A stretch of DNA of 38,322 nt from Planococcus sp. ISL-110 (GCF_018613575.1 NZ_JAGGPX010000035.1:1-38322); one strand, 5' to 3'; shown: positions 7,681-15,019, counted from the first letter of the stretch. Notes: generated from the sequence alone by a model not told the origin. Numbers and translations are program-made.

Positions 7681-8012
7681 AAGGGATTTGTCACAGAATT
7701 GCGACAAATCCCTTCAGGCTGTAGACAAAGTCTAATAAAAACAAGTAGCGGTGTATAACCCCAACAAGCCTAGTAATTCCTTCACTCAAGGATTTGGAGC
7801 GCAAGGCGGCGACTCCTGCGGTAGAACGGAGTGATGAGACCCCGCAGGAGCTTGCGACGAGGAGGCTCAGCGCTTCGTCCGCGGAAAGTGTCCGCCTGGA
7901 GCGGAGAATCCAGTATAAACGCGATAAAATGAGTATTCATTCTTTGAATATCATAAATATTCTTTTGTCTACAAGCTCAAGGGATTTGTCACAGAATTGT
8001 GACAAATCCCTT
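7681..8012. mobile_element. MITE-like non-autonomous element with long inverted ends
   Basis: The left end (7681-7729) and the reverse complement of the right end (7963-8012) align over about 50 bases with only a few differences. Both read AAGGGATTTGTCACA..., then GACAAATCCCTT, then TGTAGACAAA. Each end is itself a hairpin; the right one has perfect 15-bp arms (7979-7993 / 7998-8012) with a 4-base loop and a following TTTTCT. Between the ends are 230 bases with no credible gene but with a GC-rich palindromic repeat (7801-7912). The layout fits a miniature inverted-repeat element. No target duplication is obvious. Confidence 0.6.
7801..7912. repeat. GC-rich palindromic repeat inside the MITE-like element
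   Basis: Contains a perfect 9-bp inverted repeat CTCCTGCGG / CCGCAGGAG (7813-7821, 7842-7850) and a second, GCGGA...TCCGC (7881-7895). Its core wording (GACTCCTGCGG ... GACCCCGCAGGAGC ... GACGAGGAGGCTC ... CCGCGGAAAG) matches, from memory, a very common intergenic repeat of Bacillaceae and Planococcaceae genomes. Its function is unknown. Confidence 0.7.
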
Positions 8013-8175
8013 TTCTATTGACTGAAGCGAAGCAAAATAGTTTGGATTTTCGAAGCTCTGGGAATAGAATAAAACACATAAAGATGTTGTAAAACGTTGC
8101 TATAAAAAAAGAAGTTTTAAAATTCAGATAAATAGAATATAATAAAAGTCACCACCAAAAAAGGAGATGGTTAAA

Positions 8176-8373
8176 ATGAATTTGGATTCTATTAAAGGCT
8201 CAAGTATGATTGTGAAGATGGCTCGCACTTTGATGGAAGACGGTTGGTTATTCACTCCCAATGAATTCGATGTCATCGTCAAAGCGGAACACAAAGATAC
8301 TGGGGAAGCCATCTCTTTTAACTCGATTGGTAACCTCAAGAGATGGATGTATGAAAAAGCGCTAAGCTATTGA
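8176..8373 (+). CDS. Small hypothetical protein (65 residues)
   Basis: An AAGGAG ribosome site (8161-8166) lies 9 bases before the ATG at 8176. An ATG at 8167 is inside that spacing and too close to use. The 65-residue product (MNLDSIKGSSMIVKMARTLM...) is soluble, amphipathic and mildly charged, and ends in KRWMYEKALSY. It has no Cys, membrane segment or motif I recognise. A strong terminator follows 26 bases after the stop, so this looks like a stand-alone expressed gene. The function is unknown. Confidence 0.75.
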   Translation: MNLDSIKGSSMIVKMARTLMEDGWLFTPNEFDVIVKAEHKDTGEAISFNSIGNLKRWMYEKALSY

Positions 8374-8399
8374 ACAGCTTGAATTTCAAGTAAAATAAA

Positions 8400-8432
8400 C
8401 CTCGCGGGCCATGCTGGCCTGTGAGGTTTTTT
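8400..8432. terminator. Intrinsic terminator between two converging small genes
   Basis: A 12-bp stem (CCTCGCGGGCCA / TGGCCTGTGAGG, with wobble pairs) and 3-base loop is followed by TTTTTT on the plus strand. The minus side also has a T-rich tail. Confidence 0.9.
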
Positions 8433-8442
8433 AATGGTCTTC

Positions 8443-8559
8443 TTATAAGCCTGCTGCTTTTTTGCACAACTCTGCATTAATTCCCTGCAACTGCAGTTTT
8501 TTGACGATTTCCCTAGCTGTTTCCACTTTTGGATTTGCATAAAATAAGGTTCCGCTCAT
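8443..8559 (-). CDS. Small hypothetical protein (38 residues)
   Basis: A short gene that is easy to miss. GGAGG lies 7 bases before the ATG at 8559. It encodes 38 residues starting MSGTLFYANPKVETAREIVK and ending AELCKKAAGL, then TAA. The composition (Lys/Glu/Ala-rich helix with one Cys) looks like a real soluble peptide. The terminator shared with the 65-residue gene lies 11 bases beyond the stop. I do not recognise a family. The perfect ribosome site and the convergent terminator are the main support. Confidence 0.6.
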   Translation of the reverse strand: MSGTLFYANPKVETAREIVKKLQLQGINAELCKKAAGL

Positions 8560-8738
8560 TTCTTCAACCTCCAAAGATTTTAGATAGCCTCAGTATACAG
8601 AGCAAATATGAACAAACTATTACCAAATGAAAACTTTCTAAAAAATCGCCAATTAATTGCGAAACTAGCCAACTTCGTATGACAGGGCTCCGGCAACTCT
8701 CCGTCTATTATCATTAAAGTCGAAACGACAGCTTGCCT

Positions 8739-9176
8739 TCAACTCACCTCGCTGAACAACTCCATGATTTCATCTTCTGAAGTAGCATTTAAAATCTTAG
8801 CGATATTTTCTTCTTCAGAACAGACAATCGCAATATTGGAAAGGATATCCAGATGTTCATTGTTTTTACCTGCAATGCCGATCAGGATCTTGGCGATATT
8901 GCCGCTGCCAAAATCGACTCCTTCAGGAACAGTGACAACTGATATACCGGTTTCCAGAACGTTGGCTTTGGCGTCTTCAGTGCCATGCGGAATGGCCAGG
9001 CTGTTGCCCATAAATGTGGAAGCCATCCCTTCCCGCTCCAGCATTTTGTCGATGTAGCCATCGTCCACATATCCATTATCCACCAGGATTCCCCCAGTAT
9101 AGCGAATGCCTTCTTCCATTGTAGACAGCGGAACGTTCAGTTTGATGTTCTCCTTTTTCAATACTGCTTTTGCCAT
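8739..9176 (-). CDS. mtlF: Mannitol-specific PTS enzyme IIA
   Basis: 145 residues, the size of Gram-positive EIIA-Mtl. Cytoplasmic phosphocarrier that takes phosphate from HPr and hands it to the IIB domain of MtlA. The active-site His64 is in GNSLAIPHG, and the C-terminal part (DILSNIAIVCSEEENIAKIL) is typical of the family. Three in-frame ATGs are clustered; the one at 9176 (MAKAVLKKEN) has GGAG 8 bases before it, while the outer two do not have workable spacing. It lies 43 bases downstream of mtlA on the same transcript. In Bacillus and Staphylococcus mtlF is normally followed by mtlD; here nothing follows in the operon. Confidence 0.93.
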   Translation of the reverse strand: MAKAVLKKENIKLNVPLSTMEEGIRYTGGILVDNGYVDDGYIDKMLEREGMASTFMGNSLAIPHGTEDAKANVLETGISVVTVPEGVDFGSGNIAKILIGIAGKNNEHLDILSNIAIVCSEEENIAKILNATSEDEIMELFSEVS

Positions 9177-9219
9177 GTCCATCACTCCCATTTGGATTTT
9201 CGAACTTCCATTTGCGTGC

Positions 9220-10692
9220 TTATTTTTTCAAGCGCTGTACCAGCTTGTCGTATTCCGGGCTGTTCATGAAGTTTTCCACTGAAATATGCTCAGCCTGCGG
9301 CAATTTCTCTTTGGCGCGCGGCGTCAAATCTTTGTGGGTAACAACGACATCCGCATCTTCTGGCAATTGGCTGATCGAGGTGTTCGTAACCGGGATATCG
9401 ATATTTTCTTTTTTGAATTTATTTTTCAATAAGGAAGCTCCCATTGCACTGGACCCCATTCCGGCGTCACAGGCGAGTACCACACGGTGCACCTGGTCCG
9501 CCGCCTTTTTTGCTGGATCCGAAGTTACCACTGCACCTTCCTGCAGCACCTCATTATCAGAAGTTGCCGAAGGGCCTTGCGCTGCCTGAGGAGCCAGATA
9601 GCCAGCGGCTGCACTTTTTTTGCCTTTCATTTCTTCCATTTTACCTGTTGCAACTGTTAAATCTTCTTCTATGTCTTTGGTGGTTTTCAGAATGACCGAA
9701 GCAATGGTAAAAGAAACCGCCGCCGCGATGACCACGCCCAACACTACCCCCAAATAGTTGCCTTGAGGCGTTAAGGCGAGCACGGCAAAGATGCTGCCCG
9801 GTGACGGCGTTGCAACCAGTCCGGCATCAAATAAGACGAATGTGAAGATTCCGCTCATACCACCCCCGATAACTGCCAGCAGCAATAAGGGCTTCATCAA
9901 TACATAAGGGAAGTAAATTTCGTGGATACCACCGAGAAACTGGATGATGGCCGCTCCCGGTGCCGAGCTCTTGGAAATACCTTTCCCAAAAAAAGTGAAA
10001 GCCAGCAGAATGCCGAGCCCCGGCCCAGGATTTGTTTCCAATAAAAACAGGATGGATTTCCCATCAGTCGCCGCCTGTTCAACACCAAGCGGACTCAGCA
10101 GCCCGTGATTGATGGCGTTGTTCAGGAACAGGATTTTTGCCGGCTCGATGATGATACTGGCCAGCGGCAAAAGCCCATTATTGACGATGGCCTCGACGCC
10201 TGCGGCCAGGCTATTGGTCAACGAATTGACAATGGGGCCGACCCCCAATACCGCAATACCAGCGAGGATGGCGCCTAGAATACCCGCTGAGAAATTATTA
10301 TAGAGCATCTCAAATCCAGCACGAATTTTGTCCAGAAAAAGCTGATCGACTTTTTTCATTAGATAGCCTGCCAGCGGTCCCATGATCATAGCGCCTAGAA
10401 ACATCGGAATATCAGCACCGACAATGACCCCCATCGTTGCTGTTGCACCAAGTACACCACCCCTGAAATCATAGACAAGACGTCCCCCAGTGAAACCGAT
10501 CAGTAATGGAAGGAGATACGTAATCATCGGACCGACCAATGCCGCCAATGGTTCATATGGCAACCAGCCATCAGGAATAAATAATGCGGTTATTAGCCCC
10601 CATGCGATAAATGCACCGATATTCGGCATGATCATGCCACTTAAATGACTTCCAAAACGTTGGATCCGTGCGCGGTTTTTGCCTTCAGCCAT
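9220..10692 (-). CDS. mtlA: Mannitol-specific PTS enzyme IICB
   Basis: 490 residues. The IIC membrane domain (about residues 1-340) carries multiple hydrophobic segments starting GMIMPNIGAFIAWGLITALF and the substrate-site motif GGIHEIYFPYV. A linker rich in Ala/Gln/Ser leads to the IIB domain, with phosphorylated Cys408 in VVLACDAGMGSSAMG. It imports mannitol and releases mannitol-1-phosphate inside the cell. The ATG at 10692 has GAGAGGG 6 bases before it. IIA is a separate gene downstream, as in other Gram-positives. No mtlR activator or mtlD dehydrogenase lies in the window, and an IS element sits about 270 bases upstream of the start. Confidence 0.96.
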   Translation of the reverse strand: MAEGKNRARIQRFGSHLSGMIMPNIGAFIAWGLITALFIPDGWLPYEPLAALVGPMITYLLPLLIGFTGGRLVYDFRGGVLGATATMGVIVGADIPMFLGAMIMGPLAGYLMKKVDQLFLDKIRAGFEMLYNNFSAGILGAILAGIAVLGVGPIVNSLTNSLAAGVEAIVNNGLLPLASIIIEPAKILFLNNAINHGLLSPLGVEQAATDGKSILFLLETNPGPGLGILLAFTFFGKGISKSSAPGAAIIQFLGGIHEIYFPYVLMKPLLLLAVIGGGMSGIFTFVLFDAGLVATPSPGSIFAVLALTPQGNYLGVVLGVVIAAAVSFTIASVILKTTKDIEEDLTVATGKMEEMKGKKSAAAGYLAPQAAQGPSATSDNEVLQEGAVVTSDPAKKAADQVHRVVLACDAGMGSSAMGASLLKNKFKKENIDIPVTNTSISQLPEDADVVVTHKDLTPRAKEKLPQAEHISVENFMNSPEYDKLVQRLKK

Positions 10693-11032
10693 TTGAATCC
10701 CTCTCTTCTGAATTAGTTATGCCAGTACGACAGTAAAAATGCAGAAATTTTTAAAAAATGGCACCGATTGGACATGAGATCTTTTTTGAGCGAAATACTC
10801 AGCCATCACATCGCATACACCTCTTTCTATATAGAAGAAAAGCAAGCAGCAAGTTATTTGACTTTACTTAAATGGTAGCATATTCCTGATAAAAGATGTT
10901 AGTTTTTTCTGAATAATCAATTATATTATAAAGGTACAGAAACCTCTCATTCATTGGGTTTAGACTTAAAAGTGGACACGACCAAACGGTTTTGGACATA
11001 CTAAAACCATCAATCAAAAGGGCGTGTAAAAT

Positions 11033-11332
11033 ATGGGCAAACACAAAGATGCGGAGTATAAGGAATATATCGCCAAACTCCATATTGAGGAAGGACGCAA
11101 AGCCACGGATCTGGCTTATGAAATCGGTGTGAGTGCCACAACGGTGCGGCACTGGGCAAGAGAGTACCGGGAAAAGCAGGACCGTTTAGCGAATCCAACG
11201 GGTGAGCCGATGGTCACCTTCTCCGAGATGGAGAAGAAGCTGCGAGAGGCGGAAAATCGACTGAAAGAGCGGGACGATGAAGTAGAAATCTTAAAAAAGG
11301 CCATGCATGTCTTCATGAAAAGCCGCACGTAA
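11033..11332 (+). CDS. IS3-family transposase OrfA (helix-turn-helix protein)
   Basis: 99 residues. The N-terminal helix-turn-helix (YKEYIAKLHIEEGRKATDLA, then YEIGVSATTVRHWAREY) binds the element's ends. A C-terminal leucine-zipper-like coiled coil follows (FSEMEKKLREAENRLKERDD, then EVEILKKAMHVF). Near its 3' end the heptamer A-AAA-AAG (11293-11299) lies in the right phase for -1 slippage. The -1 frame is open from there through orfB, so a fused OrfAB transposase can be made. Confidence 0.93.
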   Translation: MGKHKDAEYKEYIAKLHIEEGRKATDLAYEIGVSATTVRHWAREYREKQDRLANPTGEPMVTFSEMEKKLREAENRLKERDDEVEILKKAMHVFMKSRT

Positions 11333-11337
11333 TATTT

Positions 11338-12225
11338 TTGTTCATCCAGGAGCATCGGAACGAATACGACGTGTTGATGATGTGTAATTTACTTGGCGTA
11401 TCCAGAGGCGGCTATTATAAATGGCGGACTCAGCTGGTCGCAGCTAATCGGACAGAACGGCAGCTTCTGCGTGAAGAGATTCTCCAAAAAATTGCTCAAT
11501 CGTATCATGAGAGCTATGGCACCTATGGTAGCCCGCGCATTCTTGAGGATCTCAAAGCGCAGGGTTATTCCATATGTGAACGAACTGTGGGTCGTTACAT
11601 GAAAGAGCTGGAACTTTGCGCATTGCCGGTAAAACAGTTCGTGACAACGACCGATTCCAACCACAACCAATTTGTCTACCCGAATCTTCTCGAGCGCAAG
11701 TTCAATGTCGACAAGCCCAATACGGTCTGGGTTACCGATATCACCTACATCTGGACGCTGGAAGGCTGGTTGTACCTAGCGAGTGTGATGGATCTGTTCT
11801 CCCGCAAGATTGTTGGCTGGAGCCTGGATGCCACGATGAAGACGGAACTGCCACTGGGGGCGTTGCAGGATGCGCTGCTCTTGCGGAATCCGTCTGGTGA
11901 GCCGATCCACCACTCCGATCGTGGATCCCAGTACTGTTCCGAGGAATACATCAAGTGCTTGAATAAAGCCGAATTCAAAATCAGCATGAGCCGCAAGGGA
12001 GATCCATATGACAACGCCTGCATCGAATCGTTTCACGCCACCATTAAGAAAGAGCTGATCTACCGCCACCGGTTCCGAACACGGGAAGACGCCCGAAAGG
12101 CCATCGCCCATTACATCGATGACTTCTATAATTTACGGAGACGCCACTCTACACTTGGTTACTTGTCACCCGAAAATTACGAAAAAATGTATGCATCTCT
12201 GACATCAGAACGATTGGTTTCGTAA
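11338..12225 (+). CDS. IS3-family transposase OrfB (DDE integrase domain)
   Basis: 295 residues from a TTG at 11338, although the natural product is more likely the OrfAB fusion made by -1 frameshifting at 11293-11299. The frame is open upstream of the TTG to the slippery site. An HTH_21-like lead (LLGVSRGGYYKWRTQ) precedes the catalytic core. Its acidic triad is visible as D in WVTDITY, D in HHSDRGSQY and E in NACIESFHATIKKE, followed by the typical YNLRRRHSTLGYLSPENYE. No stop or frameshift interrupts it, so the copy may be active. Confidence 0.95.
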   Translation: MFIQEHRNEYDVLMMCNLLGVSRGGYYKWRTQLVAANRTERQLLREEILQKIAQSYHESYGTYGSPRILEDLKAQGYSICERTVGRYMKELELCALPVKQFVTTTDSNHNQFVYPNLLERKFNVDKPNTVWVTDITYIWTLEGWLYLASVMDLFSRKIVGWSLDATMKTELPLGALQDALLLRNPSGEPIHHSDRGSQYCSEEYIKCLNKAEFKISMSRKGDPYDNACIESFHATIKKELIYRHRFRTREDARKAIAHYIDDFYNLRRRHSTLGYLSPENYEKMYASLTSERLVS

Positions 12226-12231
12226 CAGTTT

Positions 12232-12279
12232 GACGGCCATGAGAAGCGGTTCGCTTTTGAACCGCTTCTCATGGCCGTC
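12232..12279. repeat. Perfect 21-bp inverted repeat downstream of orfB
   Basis: Arms at 12232-12252 and 12259-12279 (GACGGCCATGAGAAGCGG... and its exact complement) with a 6-base loop GCTTTT. It lies inside the IS, 6 bases after the orfB stop. There is no U-tail, so it is not a classical terminator. It could protect the transposase mRNA or block read-through. Confidence 0.8.
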
Positions 12280-12364
12280 CGATCAAGCGGAGCGAGATAG
12301 GGTTCTTGAAGAAAAAGAACAGTATTTCCGTGTCCACTTTCTTGACAGAAGACCATCATTCCAT

Positions 12365-12413
12365 AAAATAACGGCAGCCAAGACAAATTTTCTGTCTTGG
12401 CTGCCGTTATTTT
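12365..12413 (-). terminator. Strong intrinsic terminator of the second tetR gene
   Basis: Perfect 21-bp arms (AAAATAACGGCAGCCAAGAC... and complement) around a 7-base loop. The right arm overlaps the regulator's stop codon, and the minus-strand tail is TTATTTTATGG. The symmetric A/T ends allow action in both directions. Confidence 0.85.
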
Positions 12414-13011
12414 ATCTGTCGACTTCTTCTTTACAAATGGCATTCAAGTGATGAACGATCATTTTCCGCTGATGCTCTTGGGTGCACCGCTCCGGTCTGA
12501 CCATCGCGTCCAAGACCATACCGTCCAGCAAACAGATCAGCCGGTCTGTTTCTAACGGAACATCCAGTCCTTTTTTCAGCAAATTCAATAAAATGAAATT
12601 CGACATGATGTTCTTAATGGCCTGCAGGGCCACATCCTGCTCTTCCTGATAGTCCTTCCTGCTATGGCGTCCGTGCAGCTTAAAGATCAGCCTCACTTTG
12701 GCTTCTGTTGCCGATTCGCCTTTGGCCGGCAGAAATGCCATCAGCACGCCAATGATTTTTTCCAGCGGAGTCTGTTCTTCCTGGAAAATCTCAATCGTTT
12801 TTTCTGTCAACCGTTCAAAAAGCAATGCTTCTGCATAAAGCATCAGCTCTTCTTGTGAGGAAAAATAATACCGCAATGCCCCTAATGACAAGCCGGCCTC
12901 CTTTGCAATACTTCTCGCGGACACACCTTCCATTCCTTTATAAAGCATGATTTTCCATGTAGCTTGTGCAATCGACTGTTTACGCTCGTGAAGGTCAATT
13001 AGTTTTGGCAC
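12412..13011 (-). CDS. TetR/AcrR family transcriptional regulator
   Basis: 199 residues. The helix-turn-helix spans about residues 12-55 (IAQATWKIMLYKGMEGVSAR, then SIAKEAGLSLGALRYYFSSQ), followed by an effector domain resembling the BetI/TetR_C_6 group (RPERCTQEHQRKMIVHHLNA). The start is a GTG at 13011 with a poor ribosome site, chosen because the family lead-in (MPKLIDLHERK) begins there. A 28-bp near-perfect palindrome lies 77-104 bases upstream and is a good candidate for its own operator. No obvious target operon adjoins it except a small membrane-protein gene upstream. Confidence 0.88.
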   Translation of the reverse strand: MPKLIDLHERKQSIAQATWKIMLYKGMEGVSARSIAKEAGLSLGALRYYFSSQEELMLYAEALLFERLTEKTIEIFQEEQTPLEKIIGVLMAFLPAKGESATEAKVRLIFKLHGRHSRKDYQEEQDVALQAIKNIMSNFILLNLLKKGLDVPLETDRLICLLDGMVLDAMVRPERCTQEHQRKMIVHHLNAICKEEVDR

Positions 13012-13087
13012 AGCTTAATACTATCAGAATAATAATAATTTTCAATCTATTTAGCACGACTGTATTGTAATTAGTTAGGATCTCCGC

Positions 13088-13115
13088 TTTTTTCAGTACA
13101 GTTGTACTGAAAAAA
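13088..13115. promoter_or_regulatory. Palindromic operator upstream of the second tetR
   Basis: Arms TTTTTTCAGTACA (13088-13100) and TGTACTGAAAAAA (13103-13115), exact complements around a 2-base centre. The length and symmetry are typical of TetR dimer sites. It lies between the small membrane-protein gene's stop and the regulator's start. Confidence 0.65.
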
Positions 13116-13127
13116 TATTAACAACTT

Positions 13128-13415
13128 TCAGATATTGTGGATAACCACTTTTGGCTGTGTGCAACTGTGTACAGGGTGCTGTGGATGCATCATCAAGCTG
13201 GCATTTTTGTATTGGCCCTCAGCATTCTCTTCTATCAGATTCAAGTAATTGTAAGTGTGCGGATACCTTTCAAGCACTGTCATACCGATCCACAAGACAG
13301 CCCCGATGAGGGAAAGAAGGAACAGGAGCATCGCAAAAAAGCTCAGTGCAGAGACAGCATGCAGAAATGTCTCAAAGACTGAAACCAGGATCTCTATTCT
13401 CGTTTTTTCCTTCAC
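13128..13415 (-). CDS. Small membrane protein, unknown function (95 residues)
   Basis: Starts with GTG at 13415, preceded by an excellent GGGAGGGG ribosome site 6 bases upstream. The peptide begins MKEKTRIEILVSVFETFLHA and has one long or two short hydrophobic segments around residues 18-48 (SFFAMLLFLLSLIGAVLWIG). The rest is a polar tail with several His and one Cys (HPQHPVHSCTQPK). No family is recognised. It lies upstream of, and on the same strand as, the TetR gene and its palindrome, so it could be co-regulated, but it is separated by about 115 bases. Confidence 0.6.
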   Translation of the reverse strand: MKEKTRIEILVSVFETFLHAVSALSFFAMLLFLLSLIGAVLWIGMTVLERYPHTYNYLNLIEENAEGQYKNASLMMHPQHPVHSCTQPKVVIHNI

Positions 13416-13687
13416 GAAAGTCCCCTCCCCTCTTCACCTCTTTTTTTCAAAAAAGTTCTAACACCAGTAACAGCATAGCTTTGAGCTGCCAGTAAATAAA
13501 GTAAAGCAGATTATTACCAAAAATTAAACTCTTTTAAAAAACGAAATTCAGCTCTTTTTTTCGACAGATTTCCGATAAAATTTAACTTTTTCGAGGTTCC
13601 CTTGCGTCTGCTCATCGATCACTTGTAAGCAGTTTTTCATGACTATCTATAAATCAGCTTTCCAATTGCTCTTGATTTTTTTCTGTT
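13416..13687. other. Non-coding AT-rich stretch
   Basis: Contains the ribosome site, and presumably the promoter, of the small membrane-protein gene at its left end. Otherwise I see no gene, strong hairpin or repeat. Confidence 0.4.
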
Positions 13688-13843
13688 CTATTGCTGATAA
13701 TCCGGAACTGTTTTTTGGACAATGGCGTAAAATTTTTCTTCATCGGCTTCTCCCTTTTCCAAATCTGAAAACAAGCGCCACACTGCAAAACCATGTTCCC
13801 TTTCTCTCTTTGATAAATCGGCAGAACCCATTTTTTCGGGCAC
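13688..13843 (-). CDS. Possible small gene or gene remnant
   Basis: A minus-strand frame open from 13885 to a TAG at 13688 reads ...RRLINVPEKMGSADL then KREREHGFAVWRLFSDLEKG and EADEEKFYAIVQKTVPDYQQ. The residue composition is that of real protein (many Glu/Lys/Leu, amphipathic), but the start is unclear. A GTG at 13843 has only AAGG 12 bases upstream, and an ATG at 13831 has no ribosome site. The frame has no start codon in its first 11 codons after the upstream stop, so this may be the tail of a lost gene. Confidence 0.3.
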   Translation of the reverse strand: MPEKMGSADLSKREREHGFAVWRLFSDLEKGEADEEKFYAIVQKTVPDYQQ

Positions 13844-14227
13844 ATTAATCAAGCGCCTTAAAAACCGGTCGATACTTTTTTTGTCCTATGTATTCTCGGT
13901 TTGTATTGAGCAGGCTTCTACGGCCTCTGCTTTCCATCTCAGAGTAATACTAAAAAACCTAGCTATGCTTGGCGTGAAACTGGATTTCCAACTGAGTCCA
14001 TGTCTTCACACAAGGCGTTTATAATTGCAGGCCATATACCATCCTGGGACTGCAATTTATTTTCGTTCTCCTTGAGCTTCATCAGAGTCGTCCTCTCATT
14101 TCCAAACATATCCTTCTTATCTATATTTTTTACATTTTTTGTACTTATATCCTCTAATTTCTGCTGATATGCATTATAATAGTGTAAAGCCAAATTTTTT
14201 TCAAACAGCTTGAAGGAGGCATCTGCC

Positions 14228-14914
14228 ATGTTCAAAAAGTTTTTCAGCAAACTGTCAAAACCCCAGAATCCTACTGATGCAAAAGCCTCGTTCAAACAAA
14301 TAGATCCAGAAAAAATCTACCTCTTTGAAACCAATCAGCAGGAGCTCGACCGGATCATCCAACTTCCCTCCCTGACCGGAAAAGCACCGGGGTATGTTTA
14401 TTTTGTACAGGAATACATGACCGGTTCATTTAAAATCGGCAAAACAAAGCACATAGACCGACGGATGAATGTCTTTAACGTCAAACTTCCTTTTGAGAAC
14501 AAGCTGGTTTTCCTTATCAAAACAGCTGACCATCATCAAACGGAAATCGCTTTTCACCAGCACTTTTCGGATAAACGCCTCGAAGGGGAATGGTTCAATC
14601 TGACAAGAGAGGATCTGGCTTGGATAAAGAGAGGATTTTACACAGAAGACATCCACAAAACCATCAAGTCCCCTTCGCAAGTGACAAAACAGCTTGTTGC
14701 CAATAAAGCGAAGACTGAAGAAAAGTCCCTGACAGTAAAACAGATTGAATTTGCAAAAACCTTGGTACTGAAGTTGGAGCAGAACTATGAGCTCAATTCT
14801 GAATATGCAGATTGGACCCAAAAAGACCTGAATCGTTTGAGTGGATATTTCCGTTTCAAAAATATGGGTGCTTTGACTAACCTGATCGAGAGCGGCATCC
14901 TGAAAACAAAATAA
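14228..14914 (+). CDS. GIY-YIG-type nuclease domain protein (T5orf172/MUG113-like)
   Basis: 228 residues. AAGGAGG (14213-14219) lies 8 bases before the ATG at 14228, and a TATAAT at 14175-14180 may be its -10 box. Residues about 50-135 match the T5orf172/MUG113 branch of GIY-YIG nucleases: GYVYFVQ (the GIY-like strand), FKIGKTKHIDRRMNVFN (the YIG-like strand with Arg), HHQTEIAFHQHFSDKRLEGE and EWFNLTREDL. The C-terminal 90 residues are Lys-rich and unfamiliar. Domains of this type occur in phage and mobile-element proteins, but no phage gene adjoins. The family, and hence nuclease activity, is inferred from pattern only. Confidence 0.75.
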   Translation: MFKKFFSKLSKPQNPTDAKASFKQIDPEKIYLFETNQQELDRIIQLPSLTGKAPGYVYFVQEYMTGSFKIGKTKHIDRRMNVFNVKLPFENKLVFLIKTADHHQTEIAFHQHFSDKRLEGEWFNLTREDLAWIKRGFYTEDIHKTIKSPSQVTKQLVANKAKTEEKSLTVKQIEFAKTLVLKLEQNYELNSEYADWTQKDLNRLSGYFRFKNMGALTNLIESGILKTK

Positions 14915-15019
14915 GCACTTATTTGCCGGTAAGCGCAATTCTTTACGCCCGCTTAAAAGCAGCTCAACAATCTTTTGAGATACTGATTATAGAAACGCTT
15001 GAAAGGGGCAAAACAGCTG

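Larger units (their letters stand above)
10961..12347 (+). mobile_element. IS3-family insertion sequence (about 1.39 kb)
   Basis: Two overlapping-phase genes (orfA, orfB) lie between imperfect inverted ends. The left end (10961-10980) and the reverse complement of the right end (12329-12347) share AAAGTGGACACG. The left end reads TAGACTTAAAAGTGGACACG and the right end TGTCAAGAAAGTGGACACG, so the outermost bases differ. I see no clear 3-4 bp target duplication, so the exact ends are uncertain by a few bases. Both genes look intact. It sits between the mtl operon and a TetR gene. Confidence 0.85.

Noticed and set aside
10787..10801. TGAG...CTCA inverted repeat upstream of mtlA as a regulator or CcpA site
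   Set aside because: The arms are only 4 bases and the centre does not fit the cre consensus.
10950..12360. Target-site duplication flanking the IS3 element
   Set aside because: The bases outside the two ends do not match in any 3-4 base register I tried, so I claim none.
13963..14295. Minus-strand open frame of about 110 codons across the start of the GIY-YIG-type gene
   Set aside because: It overlaps the promoter and first codons of a well-supported plus-strand gene and matches no family. A shorter version from an inner ATG has a weak ribosome site but no other support.
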